Shown here one piece after another: positions 26,220 to 34,988 of a stretch of DNA of 64,000 nucleotides. Within the stretch, counting starts at the first letter, position 1; each line of letters starts with the position of its first letter. A model generated the notes under the pieces. It did not search any database, was not told the origin of the DNA, and saw only the letters and a list, made by a program, of their open reading frames with translations. Made by a program: the position numbers and the translations under genes. Source of the DNA: JAAYED01 sp040772225 (lineage in GTDB: Bacteria; Chloroflexota; Anaerolineae; UBA1429); NCBI GenBank assembly GCA_040772225.1, contig JAXGYO010000003.1:62001-126000 (forward strand). Direction: 5' to 3'.

Positions 26220-26414
26220 GTGAACGGACTCAAGCTGGTCTGGATCGGATTGGGCGGCGTCCTGCTGGGCGTCGCCCTGCCCTTCCTCATGGTCCTGGAT
26301 GTGATCCAGCCGACCTTTCTGCTGGGTTTCATCTCCTTCGCAGCTTCCGTCGGGGGCCTCATGCTGGGGATCATCGGGTCGGCCATGGCTGCCCGCGGAT
26401 TCCGCAAAGAGTAG
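26220..26414 (+). CDS. Small two-helix membrane protein
   Basis: 64 residues, GTG start at 26220 with AAGGT upstream. Two hydrophobic helices (about 7-28 and 33-56) joined by a short loop and ending in a basic tail (ARGFRKE). It is 8 nt downstream of the last ATPase, so it is probably the final gene of the importer operon. I do not recognise a family; it may be an accessory subunit or unrelated. Confidence 0.6.
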   Translation: MNGLKLVWIGLGGVLLGVALPFLMVLDVIQPTFLLGFISFAASVGGLMLGIIGSAMAARGFRKE

Positions 26415-26434
26415 CCGGTCCCGCCGATTTGCCC

Positions 26435-26487
26435 CCCCGGCCGGGGTTGCCTACGATTGAACCGAGGGCAACTCGTTCCTTCAATCG
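26435..26487. promoter_or_regulatory. Palindromes between importer operon and LysM gene
   Basis: A 12-bp GC palindrome (CCCCGGCCGGGG, 26435-26446) is followed by an inverted repeat with arms CGATTGAA and TTCAATCG (26454-26487). It could be a weak terminator plus an operator; no T-run is present. Confidence 0.3.
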
Positions 26488-26546
26488 ATCACCCGCAGCC
26501 CTGACCCGGCCCATTTGCTGGCCGTCTGGCTGCACAGGAGAATGCC

Positions 26547-28430
26547 TTGAGCATCTCGTGTCCCACCAGAGCTTTGAAATCCTCAAGATCACATGCACGC
26601 CGGTGGCTCATCGCAGCACTGGCGCTGTTCGCGATTTGGACGCCCCGTTCCCATTCCGCCCCGCCCATCGTGAGCCCCGCTGGCTGCCCGGTGCCACGCG
26701 AGATCGGCGCCGGGACCTGGCTGCTGGCCTCGATGCAGTACATCGACATCTGCGAGCTCCTGGCAAACGCGAAAACCACGAACCCGTCAGGGGCTGAATC
26801 ACCACCCTATGAGCATGTGGTGATCGAAGGCGACACGCTTTCCGAGATCGCGCTCTTGTACGGCACCACAGCCGAGGTTATCGCCGAGATCAATGGCCTG
26901 GATGACATCGGAGCGCTGTCCGTTGGCATGCGTCTGCGGCTCCCTGAGCCCGGGGTTGCGCCAGTCGCCACGGCTCCTGCCGCATCCGGCAGCCTGAGCG
27001 TGCAACTGGCTTCGGCCTGCGCGCCGGAGGTCAGCGAGCACATTCTCGATCTCCCGGCCGAGGCATCTCGCGCCGCCGTTCTCGATGACGTGCTGTATCT
27101 GCTCGCCGGGGGCCGGCTCTACGGGCTCCCGCTTTCCGCGATCGCACGCGAGAACCGGCTCCTGCAGCCTGGACTGATCTGGCCCGCCGATGGCGTTGCA
27201 GGTAGCCTCTCACTGCAGGAACTGATGGACATTGCTGTGGACGAGACCACCGGCGAACTGGTGCTGCTGAACAAGGTCGGAGACCTGTTCGGCTACAGCC
27301 CGGCTGCGAACGCATGGACAGTGCGCATGGTGGCGTCCTCCGTGCCCGGATACTGGATCGACCCGCAGTATCTGGCAATCACCCAGATCGGGCATGCCAC
27401 CTATGCCCTGGATGTAGACAATGCCAGTGTGTGGAAACTCACCCCGGGCATGACCTACCCCACCCTGCAGTTGGAGGGCGGCTATATCGCCAGGGCGGTT
27501 GATCTGGCAGCGATGGGCGGCAGGCTGTACCTGGTGTATGGCAACGGCACCCTGTCCGACGGTTCGGGGAGCGCCCTTGCAGCCGCGGTTGCGCCGATGG
27601 CGTGGCCGGCCGATCTGACCTCCGCCCAGGGTAGCCTGCTGGCCCTCGACGGTGATGGCCGCCGCGTCGTGCTGGTGAGCGCCGAGGGCGCGCTGGATGT
27701 GAGCCTGCGCATCCCCGGGATGCAGCGCCTGCGCACCGCTGCCGCCGCCGATGGCATCGTCTATGCCGTCGCTGGCAACGTGCTGTATCGCGCTGGCACT
27801 CTGCAGGCCAGTGAGGCCTGCCCCGTCGTGCCCTTCGATGATCGCTGGATGTTCAATAACATCGATCTCGATGCGGGCCTGCCCGCGCTGACGCTGCCCT
27901 TTGATGGGGGCGTCCTGCCCTCGCGGCCGCGGTCCTATCCCGGCGCGCGCCGCATGTACCGCTACGGCATCCACGAGGGCGTGGACTTTTACGCGGGCGA
28001 CGCCCCGGGCCTGGCCTTTGGCAGTCCGGTGGCCGCCATCGCCCCGGGCACGGTCATCCGCATCGACCACGATTTCGCCGAGATCACGCCCGAGGCCTAC
28101 GGCCCGATGATGGCCGAGATCGAGGCGCTGCACAGCACGCCAGAGCATTACCTGGACAAGCTGCGCGGCCAGCAGGTGTGGATCGAGCACGCGCCCGGCG
28201 TCGTCTCACGCTACTCGCACCTCGCGGGGGTTGCCGGCGACCTGCAGGTGGGGGATACCGTCGTCACGGGCCAGTACCTCGGTCGTGTGGGGGTGTCAGG
28301 CACCAGCGACGGCGTCTATGGCAGCACCGCCGGATATCACCTGCACTGGGAGATCTGGATCAACGGGCGTTACCTCGGCCAGGGGCTGACGATCCCCGAG
28401 ACGATGCGCATCTGGAACCATCTGTTCTAG
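26547..28430 (+). CDS. LysM and M23 peptidase cell-wall protein
   Basis: 627 residues; TTG start at 26547 with AGGAGA 6 nt upstream. Signal peptide (about 18-38), LysM peptidoglycan-binding domain (89-133, VVIEGDTLSEIALLYG), a long central region (about 150-440) that looks like repeated beta strands, perhaps a propeller, then an M23 metallopeptidase domain. Zinc ligand candidates are His476 and Asp480 in HEGVD and His600 in HLHWE, with SRYSHL between. A roughly 40-residue helical insertion (IEALHSTPEHYLDKL) lies inside the peptidase domain. It probably cleaves peptide cross-links of the wall. Confidence 0.82.
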   Translation: MSISCPTRALKSSRSHARRWLIAALALFAIWTPRSHSAPPIVSPAGCPVPREIGAGTWLLASMQYIDICELLANAKTTNPSGAESPPYEHVVIEGDTLSEIALLYGTTAEVIAEINGLDDIGALSVGMRLRLPEPGVAPVATAPAASGSLSVQLASACAPEVSEHILDLPAEASRAAVLDDVLYLLAGGRLYGLPLSAIARENRLLQPGLIWPADGVAGSLSLQELMDIAVDETTGELVLLNKVGDLFGYSPAANAWTVRMVASSVPGYWIDPQYLAITQIGHATYALDVDNASVWKLTPGMTYPTLQLEGGYIARAVDLAAMGGRLYLVYGNGTLSDGSGSALAAAVAPMAWPADLTSAQGSLLALDGDGRRVVLVSAEGALDVSLRIPGMQRLRTAAAADGIVYAVAGNVLYRAGTLQASEACPVVPFDDRWMFNNIDLDAGLPALTLPFDGGVLPSRPRSYPGARRMYRYGIHEGVDFYAGDAPGLAFGSPVAAIAPGTVIRIDHDFAEITPEAYGPMMAEIEALHSTPEHYLDKLRGQQVWIEHAPGVVSRYSHLAGVAGDLQVGDTVVTGQYLGRVGVSGTSDGVYGSTAGYHLHWEIWINGRYLGQGLTIPETMRIWNHLF

Positions 28431-28456
28431 ATCAGTACCTGCAGATCATCTCGCAC

Positions 28457-28498
28457 ACGACGGCGGTCGCGCTCTTTGCAGAGTGCGACCGCCGTCGT
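28457..28498. terminator. Large hairpin after the M23 gene
   Basis: Perfect 14-bp arms (ACGACGGCGGTCGC with GCGACCGCCGTCGT) extended inward to about 19 pairs around a TTGC loop. There is no T-run afterwards, so it may act with Rho or as an RNA-stability element. Confidence 0.6.
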
Positions 28499-28551
28499 TC
28501 CGGCCCAGGGCTAAATTCCGCGAAATAGGCCACCGGGCATCCCGAAAATCA

Positions 28552-28580
28552 TTGCGAAGTGATCTCGCGTCCGCTAGAAT
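28552..28580 (+). promoter_or_regulatory. Promoter of the 5'-nucleotidase-like gene
   Basis: TTGCGA, 17 nt, TAGAAT, ending 31 nt before the start codon at 28612. Confidence 0.5.
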
Positions 28581-28611
28581 AGGGGGAAGAACTCGACAAA
28601 CAGGGGGACAG

Positions 28612-30084
28612 ATGCCAGGCAACACGCGCAGATTCACCATCTTGCATTCGAACGACATGCACGGCGACTTTTTGGCCGAGGTAGCCGGCGCGGACGGCAA
28701 ACTCGTCGGCGGCCTGTCGCTGCTCTCGGGCTATATCAACAAGGTGCGCGAAGAAGAGGAGAACGTCATCTTTGCCATCGCGGGCGACATGGTCCAGGGC
28801 TCGGTGATCGATTCCGAGTACAAGGGGATCTCCACCATGGAGATCATGAACTACCTGGCGCCCGACGTGGTGACTCTGGGGAACCACGAGTTCGACTATG
28901 GCCTGCCGCATCTGCTGTTCCTGGAGAAAATCGCCAACTTTCCCATCGTCAACGCCAACCTGTATATCCGCAAGCACAACAAGCGCCTGATGCGCCCTTA
29001 CCACATCATGAAGATGGCGGGCCTGGATATCCTGTTCATCGGCGTAATCACCGAAAAGGTGATCGATGCCATCCAGCGGGATGCCGATGTCGGAAGCTTT
29101 GTCACTCTGGAGGAGGCCTCCCAGGAGATCGGCAAGATCATCGAGAGCTACAAGCACGATGACATCGACCTGACGGTGCTGCTCACCCACATCGGGTTCG
29201 AGTCGGACTGCGAACTCGCCGCGATGCTGGACCCCGCCTGGGGCGTGGATATGATCATCGGCGGGCACTCGCACACCGTGCTGGAGCAGCCGGCGCTGGT
29301 CAACAACATCCTCATCGCGCAGGCAGGCGTTGGGACAAACCAGATTGGCCGCTATGACATCACCGTCGATGATGATACCAACAGCATATCCGCGTGGACG
29401 TGGCAGTTGGTGCCCATCGTGCAGGGGATCGCCGAGCCGGACGCGCAGCTCGAGGCGTACATCGACTCCTTCAAGCAGGTGGTGGACGCCAAGTACAACG
29501 CGATCATCACCAAGCTGGCCATCAAGCACACTCATCCGTTCCGCGAGCAAGAAAGCGCCCTGGGTAATCTGTTCGCAGACGCGTTGGCCGAGTCGGCAGA
29601 GATCGACGTGATGCTGCTAGGCGCAGGCTCGGTGCGCTCGAAAGAGCTGGGCCCCATGGTGACGCTGAGCGACTATATCTCCTGTTTCCCCTATGGCGAC
29701 TCGCTGACCCGCTACTCGGTCAAGGGCGAGACGCTGCGGCGCATGTTTGAGCGCTGGATGCGCGCCGAGAATCGCACAGGCGAGGGCGAGTGCTACGAGG
29801 TCAACGCCGGCGTCAAGGCTGTCTACAGCGAGGGTCAAAAGCGCCTGACCTGGCTATCCGTCAAGGGGGAGCCTGTACAGGACGAGCGGGTGTACACGGT
29901 GGGGCTGCAGGGTTATCACGGTAGCAACAGCCTGGCTTACCTGGACGTCACTTCTGAGGAGTTGGCCGCGATCCGCCGTCCGAAGGTCATCAGCGCAGAC
30001 GTGCGCAACGTGCTGCTCGAGTTTCTGCGCGAGCACCAAAACCTGCGCAGAGAGGTCGAGGGCCGGCTGGTATACGCCCCCTGA
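28612..30084 (+). CDS. Cytoplasmic 5'-nucleotidase-family metallophosphatase
   Basis: 490 residues from the ATG at 28612, just downstream of a GGGGG ribosome site. The metallophosphatase half shows HSNDMHGD (12-19), GDMVQGS, GNHEFDYG, THIGFESD and GGHSH, which together hold the two-metal site. The C-terminal 5'-nucleotidase domain contains NLFADALAE and a substrate-binding GAGSVRS. There is no signal peptide, unlike UshA, so it resembles the intracellular YunD-like branch. Likely substrates are nucleotides or nucleotide sugars, by family. It is a single gene with its own promoter, followed by a hairpin shared with the convergent gene. Confidence 0.85.
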   Translation: MPGNTRRFTILHSNDMHGDFLAEVAGADGKLVGGLSLLSGYINKVREEEENVIFAIAGDMVQGSVIDSEYKGISTMEIMNYLAPDVVTLGNHEFDYGLPHLLFLEKIANFPIVNANLYIRKHNKRLMRPYHIMKMAGLDILFIGVITEKVIDAIQRDADVGSFVTLEEASQEIGKIIESYKHDDIDLTVLLTHIGFESDCELAAMLDPAWGVDMIIGGHSHTVLEQPALVNNILIAQAGVGTNQIGRYDITVDDDTNSISAWTWQLVPIVQGIAEPDAQLEAYIDSFKQVVDAKYNAIITKLAIKHTHPFREQESALGNLFADALAESAEIDVMLLGAGSVRSKELGPMVTLSDYISCFPYGDSLTRYSVKGETLRRMFERWMRAENRTGEGECYEVNAGVKAVYSEGQKRLTWLSVKGEPVQDERVYTVGLQGYHGSNSLAYLDVTSEELAAIRRPKVISADVRNVLLEFLREHQNLRREVEGRLVYAP

Positions 30085-30119
30085 GGCGTGCCCCACACTG
30101 CAGATTGCAGAGGCCAGAA

Positions 30120-30143
30120 GGGTCCGGCTTGTGAGCCGGACCC
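30120..30143. terminator. Hairpin between convergent genes
   Basis: 10-bp perfect stem GGGTCCGGCT / AGCCGGACCC with a TGTG loop, between the stops of the phosphatase (plus) and the P-loop kinase (minus). It probably ends both transcripts. Confidence 0.6.
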
Positions 30144-30168
30144 CTGTTCTGTTTCGGCCGGGGAGCAG

Positions 30169-30756
30169 TCAGTTCGGTCTGCACTCCTCAGCGCGCAGCA
30201 GTCTCACCATCACCTCCGCGAGGTCAGCAGCGGTTGCCTCGTTGGCGTCGATCACTGTGCCTGCGGATCGCAGCCACGGCAGCGCCGCCCGGAACTGCGC
30301 GTTCATCCTCTGCAGAAACGCCGCGCTCCGCGAGAGGACGCGCCCGGGGGAGGGGTCGGCATCCACGCGGGCCTGGCAGTCGGCGTACGAGACATCCAGC
30401 GCAAACAGACGCAGGTCAACGGGCGTCATCACAGCGTCCACCAGTGCCGCCAGCTCTGCGCCGGAAAACAACTCGCCCTCGACGATAACGACGTCGTGCC
30501 CATCGCGGTAGATCGCGTCGGCCAGCCCGCCGCAGATGCGCCGGGCCATCTGCCACAGATCGGGTTCGCCAGAGTGCACGTGCGGGCGCACCATGTCCGC
30601 CACCAGATCCAGATCAACGACCCCGACCCTGAGGCCTGCACCCCCTGGCGATGCCTCGCGCAACATGTCGGCCAGCAGGCGCGCGGCCGTGCTCTTGCCA
30701 CAGCCCACCGGCCCCGTCAGCACAACCAGCAGCGGCCGGGCGTCAGCGTCTGTCAC
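30169..30756 (-). CDS. P-loop kinase-like protein (AAA_33 type)
   Basis: 195 residues. Walker A is GPVGCGKST (15-23). A DLDLVADMVRPH segment after the first strand resembles the acceptor loop of small-molecule kinases, and VVIVEGELFSG is a likely Walker B strand. The fold suggests phosphorylation of a small metabolite, nucleoside or antibiotic; the substrate is not identifiable. It overlaps the upstream unknown gene by 4 nt. Confidence 0.65.
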   Translation of the reverse strand: MTDADARPLLVVLTGPVGCGKSTAARLLADMLREASPGGAGLRVGVVDLDLVADMVRPHVHSGEPDLWQMARRICGGLADAIYRDGHDVVIVEGELFSGAELAALVDAVMTPVDLRLFALDVSYADCQARVDADPSPGRVLSRSAAFLQRMNAQFRAALPWLRSAGTVIDANEATAADLAEVMVRLLRAEECRPN

Positions 30757-31220
30757 GACACCTGCAAGGTGCTCAGCGCCGCCGCATTCCTCCTGCGCCC
30801 CTCAGCAGCGCGCTGCAGCACACGCGGAATAGTCGCCAGTAGCCGCGCCGAGCGTCCCGCGACGTCCTCATAGCACGCCACCACACGCTCCTCCAGCGCC
30901 AGTGACAATGCACGTGCCTGATTCAGATCATCAGGGATATCAGCCGGCACCTCTGCATATGGACTCAGGTCAAGTCCCTCAAAGGCATAGTTCGCTTCCA
31001 GCGCGTCGGTGATGGTCTCCTGATAGGTGCGCAGCACCTGCACGCGGTTGCGAGCACAGATCGCCGCGCAACGCTCCAGCATCGCCGTGTGTGCAGGGAA
31101 CGCTGTCGCCGCCGACCGGTACCAGGACTCGGAGCGCTGCTCGAGCTCGTCAATGAACCGCATCACGGCGGAGGCCGTCAACGGGCCCGGCGCCGCCTGA
31201 TCCTGCAACGATCCCCCCAT
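30753..31220 (-). CDS. Helical protein, possibly ferritin-like
   Basis: 155 residues, predicted all-helical. The segments FIDELEQRSESWYRSAA and ALEERVVACYEDVAGR have spacing reminiscent of the E-x6-Y metal-site helices of rubrerythrin/ferritin-like proteins, but the complete ligand set is not obvious. An internal ATG at codon 20 is an alternative start. It lies 1 nt after the aldehyde dehydrogenase stop and is coupled to the P-loop kinase gene downstream. Confidence 0.5.
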   Translation of the reverse strand: MGGSLQDQAAPGPLTASAVMRFIDELEQRSESWYRSAATAFPAHTAMLERCAAICARNRVQVLRTYQETITDALEANYAFEGLDLSPYAEVPADIPDDLNQARALSLALEERVVACYEDVAGRSARLLATIPRVLQRAAEGRRRNAAALSTLQVS

Positions 31221-31221
31221 C

Positions 31222-32730
31222 TCAGAACCACCTCTCGATCACGACCTTGGACTCGGTAAAGAAACGGATCACATCCTCGCCCTGGCCGTGCAGCACGCCA
31301 AAGAACGAGTCCTTCATGCCGCTAAAGGGAAAGAACGCCATGGGCGCCACGATGCCGATGTTGATGCCGATATTGCCGCACTGGACCTCGTAGCGGAACT
31401 TGCGTGCCCAGCCGCCGTTGCCGGTAAAGATCGAAGCCGCATTCCCATAGGGGTTGGCGTGGATCATGGCGATGGCCTCGTCCATGGAGCGCGCCCGCAT
31501 CAGCGCCGCCACGGGGCCAAAGACCTCCTCGCGGGCGATGGCCATATCGGGCGTCACGTCGCCCAGTACCGTGGGCCCCAGAAAAGCATCCTGCGGCAGA
31601 TCGCCCAGGATCGTGAATTCGCGACCGTCCAGCAGGAGCGTGGCGCCCTCCGCCAGGGCCCCCTCGATATAGGATACCACGCGCTGCTTTTTGCCAGGGT
31701 CCCGCAGCGGGCCCATCTGCACGGCCTCGTCCAGGCCATAGCCGATGGTGATGCCCCGGGCGGCCGCCACAAAGGCCTCGGCCACCTCGGCGTAGCGCGC
31801 ATCCAGTTCGGCCTCGGTCAGCCCCTCGCCCACCACCACCAGGTTCGCGTTGGCCAGGCAACGCTGGCCGGCGTTGCCGTAGAAGGAGGTCATGCAGGCG
31901 GCAATGGTGTGCGGCAGGTCCGCATCGGGCATCACCAGGGCAAAGTTCTTCGCGCCGCCCTGGGCGATCACGCGCTTGCCCGTGGCGCCGCAGCGCGGAT
32001 AGATCACTTCTTTGGCCACCGGCGTCGAGCCCACAAAGCAGATCCCCTTGATGCCGGGGTGGTCCAGCATGGCGCCGACGACGTCGCGCCCGCCGTGGAC
32101 GATGTTCCAGACGCCATCGGGAAAGCCCGCCTCCTCCGCCAGCTCGGCGATCCGCACCTGGCTGAGGGGGTCCTCGCTGGAGGGCTTGACAATGATGCAG
32201 TTGCCGGTGGCCACCGCAAAGGGCGCGAACCAGAGGGGCACCATGAACGGAAAGTTGTAGGGACCGATGATGCCGAACACGCCCAGCGGCTGGCGAATCA
32301 GGAACTCGTCGATGCCCGAGGCGATGTCCTCCAGGTTCTTGCCCATCATCAGCGAGGGGATCCCCGCCGCCACCTCGACCATCTCGATGCCCCGGCGCGT
32401 CTCACCACGCGACTCGTCGATGGTCTTGCCATGCTCCTGGGTCTGGATGCGGCTCAGCTCCTCGAAATGCGTCTCCATCAGGTCGCGCAGGCGGAGGAGG
32501 CAGCGGGCGCGGGCCAGGGGCGGCGTGCGGCGCCAGTCCTCAAAGGCGGCCGTAGCCGCTTCCACCGCGCGATCCAGCTCCGCGGGCGTCGAGAGCGGCA
32601 CCCGGCCGATGGTCTGCAGGTTGGCCGGGTTGACGATGTCCAGGAGCGGACCCTCGGAGGGCTCCCAGATACCGTCGATATAGTTCTCAAGATCGCGGAC
32701 CCGGGTGACGGGCTCGGACAGGATGGCCAT
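31222..32730 (-). CDS. mmsA: Methylmalonate-semialdehyde dehydrogenase (CoA-acylating)
   Basis: 502 residues from the ATG at 32730, with GGGAGGA 8 nt upstream. NAD-binding aldehyde dehydrogenase: GPYNFPFMVPLWF, KPSSEDPLS, GSTPVAKEV, and the catalytic cysteine Cys291 in GNAGQRCLAN. The segment QGGAKNF lacks the general-base glutamate of ordinary aldehyde dehydrogenases, which is the hallmark of the CoA-dependent MmsA branch. It converts (methyl)malonate semialdehyde to propionyl- or acetyl-CoA in valine, thymine, beta-alanine or inositol breakdown. It is probably the first gene of a three-gene operon. Confidence 0.9.
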   Translation of the reverse strand: MAILSEPVTRVRDLENYIDGIWEPSEGPLLDIVNPANLQTIGRVPLSTPAELDRAVEAATAAFEDWRRTPPLARARCLLRLRDLMETHFEELSRIQTQEHGKTIDESRGETRRGIEMVEVAAGIPSLMMGKNLEDIASGIDEFLIRQPLGVFGIIGPYNFPFMVPLWFAPFAVATGNCIIVKPSSEDPLSQVRIAELAEEAGFPDGVWNIVHGGRDVVGAMLDHPGIKGICFVGSTPVAKEVIYPRCGATGKRVIAQGGAKNFALVMPDADLPHTIAACMTSFYGNAGQRCLANANLVVVGEGLTEAELDARYAEVAEAFVAAARGITIGYGLDEAVQMGPLRDPGKKQRVVSYIEGALAEGATLLLDGREFTILGDLPQDAFLGPTVLGDVTPDMAIAREEVFGPVAALMRARSMDEAIAMIHANPYGNAASIFTGNGGWARKFRYEVQCGNIGINIGIVAPMAFFPFSGMKDSFFGVLHGQGEDVIRFFTESKVVIERWF

Positions 32731-32895
32731 GGTGTGTTCCTCCCTTCGGCGCGTGCCACGGCAGTGACGAGTCAATCGCTGCGCCCATTATAGGTCGCGT
32801 GGTAGCCGCATCAAGCCCGCCGAGTATCGCCAAAAGTGTCCGCACGGCGACGAATGCGATGTTCACCAGTTTTCCAAAACTCATGGCGAAACCAC

Positions 32896-32924
32896 TTGAC
32901 ATTCACGCAGTTCTCGGCTATGCT
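32896..32924 (+). promoter_or_regulatory. Promoter of the choice-of-anchor gene
   Basis: TTGACA, 17 nt, TATGCT. The predicted RNA start is near 32931, leaving a leader of about 205 nt. Confidence 0.6.
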
Positions 32925-32954
32925 TCACGTAGGATTTAGGCAGTGGCATGCCTA

Positions 32955-33112
32955 ATATGGGTACGCGATTGACCCAGCTTCCCAAGGGAAGACAAAGGGT
33001 GCAGCGGTTGAGGGGGGTCAGTGTCAGAAGGAGGAGCGCCTATCGCCGTTCCCGTCGAGGCGATATTTAACGTTCCCGTATGTGGTACCCCGTCAATCGG
33101 GCACTCTTTTTT
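32955..33112 (+). promoter_or_regulatory. Candidate structured 5' leader (attenuator or riboswitch-like)
   Basis: Stems seen in order: TGGGT/ACCCA; CTTCC/GGAAG; ATCGCC/GGCGAT; then CCCG/CGGG followed closely by six T at 33107-33112. The terminator-like element ends 11 nt before the GGAGG of the next gene. The 8-mers CGATTGAC (about 32966) and GTCAATCG (about 33091) are perfect complements, so a long-range alternative pairing with the terminator stem is possible. I do not recognise a known riboswitch consensus. Confidence 0.4.
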
Positions 33113-33136
33113 GTACGGTCTGAGGAGGATAATGAA

Positions 33137-34895
33137 ATGAAAACGAATCGTATTCGGACATTGTTCATCGCGTTGGGACTGTTCCTGCTGGTGGGTGGCG
33201 TCGTAGCGGCGTTTGGCATCGGGAACGTGGACGGCGTGTGGGGACACTCCTGACACGAACGGCGCCACCTGCGACGCTGGGCGAGCATGCGGGTAGCAGC
33301 TCCGGAGCGCCACAACCCCCGCGATACAGAGCTCAGGTGGAACGTGACCGATGAGAACCAGGGACACGACGGAATGGCCGTCCGGCGATTACTGGTCTTG
33401 CCCGACCGAACTGGACCGGCCTTCGCAACAGAGTGGTTTTGGCTTTGACGGCAACAACGGTCCGGTGAGCGGCTGCGACGTGGTACGCCGTTCTACCTTG
33501 GCAGTTCACGCACTACAACAACCCCATCATACGCAGCCGCCGACGCCTTCGAGTGGGTCGATCTGGCCATCACCGTTCCCGTAGACTGCGACGATGGGTG
33601 ACGGACACGACCTTTACCCTTCACCCGCGCTTCACGCTGGATGAGACGCCTAACAATGCCCGGCAAATCCGTGCAAGTACCCAGATGGCCCAACGATCGG
33701 CTGCCTGACCAGGTGACACGTAACCCAGCCAATCGCAGGCTACCTTCACGTGCGGCGGCGTGCCATACACGGTGAACATTGGGTTTACCCGACCAACGGA
33801 ATCTGCCCCGTGTTTGACCCGAATGCGGTCAGCACGCGCTTCTGACGCGCGAGCAGGCGGATAACACGCCTGCCTGTGGGCCAGATCAGCGCCCCGGCCG
33901 ATGTGACCGTCGCCAAGGACTGCCTGGCCTACGGCTCGCAGAACCAGAACTACCGCATGGCCGTCACGAACCTCGGCCCCGGCAGCGCGCGCGAAGTGAC
34001 GCTGACGGACACCTTCCCCACCGGCGTGGCCGTCGAATCGTGGACGTCCTATCTCATCACGACGGACAATGGAGCCGTGCCTCAAGGGGAATGCTCGTTC
34101 GCTGGGCAGAATGGGCAGAACATGACCTGCAATCTGAACACGCTGTTGCCCTCGCTACCGGCAGACCTGAACGCCAAATGGGTCGTCAATGTGTACTTTG
34201 ACGGACCGGGTGAGGCACCGAACACCGCCACGGTTGACGCAGACAACGACACAGACGAGAAAAACAACAGCGCCAGCACATACTGCCTGATCTCCTCCGC
34301 CGTCGACCTGATCTCCTTCACCGCCGTCGGCGGCGAGTCCAGCGTCGCGGTGGCCTGGGAGACAGCCAGCGAAACTGACAACGTCGGGTTCAACCTCTAC
34401 CGCGCGGAATCTGAGAGTGGGGACAAAGTCAAGGTTAACGGCGAGATCATCCCCGCCGCGAACCCGGGCTCGACCATGGGCGCGACATACGGCTACACCG
34501 ACAGCGCGGTCGCACAGGGTGTGACCTACTACTACTGGCTCGAGGACGTGGACACCGCCGGCGTCGCAACGATGCACGGACCCGTGTCGGCCAGCCTGAT
34601 CGCAGCCGAGGCGCCGGCCGGCGAAGCACCGGCCGGCGAAGCACCGGTAGGCGAAGAGCAGCCGGAGGCTGTGCAGCCCGTGTTCGAGCGGCCCATCCGG
34701 GAACTGCCCGTGATCGGACTGCCCGGGCTGGAGCGGCCGAGTCTGCCGCAGCCCATAGTGATTGGGCCGGTGGATCAGATGCCTCTGATCGTCATACCGG
34801 GGAACCCGCCCGTGGTGGCGCCCGCCCCGGTGATGCCTGCACCGATCGTGCGGCCCCCGAGGACGGGACTGCCGGTCGAGGGCGGCATGGAATAA
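33137..34895 (+). pseudogene. Secreted choice-of-anchor/DUF11 protein, multiply frameshifted
   Basis: ATG at 33137 (GGAGG 8 nt upstream) opens a signal peptide (FIALGLFLLVGGVVAAFG) and GNVDGVWG, a common start in Chloroflexota secreted proteins, but a stop follows at 33251. Family fragments continue in changing frames to about 33880: TDENQ, PSGDYWSCPTELD, SGFGFDGNNGPVS, TPFYLGS, FTHYNNPII, DAFEWVDLAITVPVDC, FTPRFTLDETPNN-like, TFTCGGVPYTVN, FDPNAVSTRF. From about 33876 one frame runs to 34895, with a DUF11-like domain (YRMAVTNLGPGSAREVTLTD), a fibronectin-like domain and a Pro/Ala/Gly-rich tail. At least eight indels are needed, yet the peptides look well conserved. Either very recent decay or local sequence error. 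Confidence 0.75.
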
Positions 34896-34923
34896 AAGAC
34901 CACTACGATCTTGCCTGGCTACG

Positions 34924-34958
34924 AGAGAGGGGCGCTGGTACCAGCGCCCCTCTCTTTT
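34924..34958 (+). terminator. Rho-independent terminator
   Basis: A perfect 32-nt palindrome (16-bp half AGAGAGGGGCGCTGGT) followed by T residues, 28 nt after the stop at 34895 and before the convergent nadE gene. It can serve both directions. Confidence 0.85.
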
Positions 34959-34988
34959 GTCCCCGGCCCTCTGCCAGCGGTCAGAGGG

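Larger units (their letters stand above)
32731..33136. other. Intergenic region with promoter and structured leader
   Basis: 406 bp between divergent genes. The left 150 bp contain no recognised element beyond possible upstream signals of mmsA. From 32896 a good plus-strand promoter is followed by about 200 nt with several stem-loops and a T6 run, described separately. Confidence 0.5.

Noticed and set aside
31288..32793. 501-codon plus-strand frame opposite mmsA
   Set aside because: Composition typical of an antisense shadow; mmsA has all catalytic motifs.
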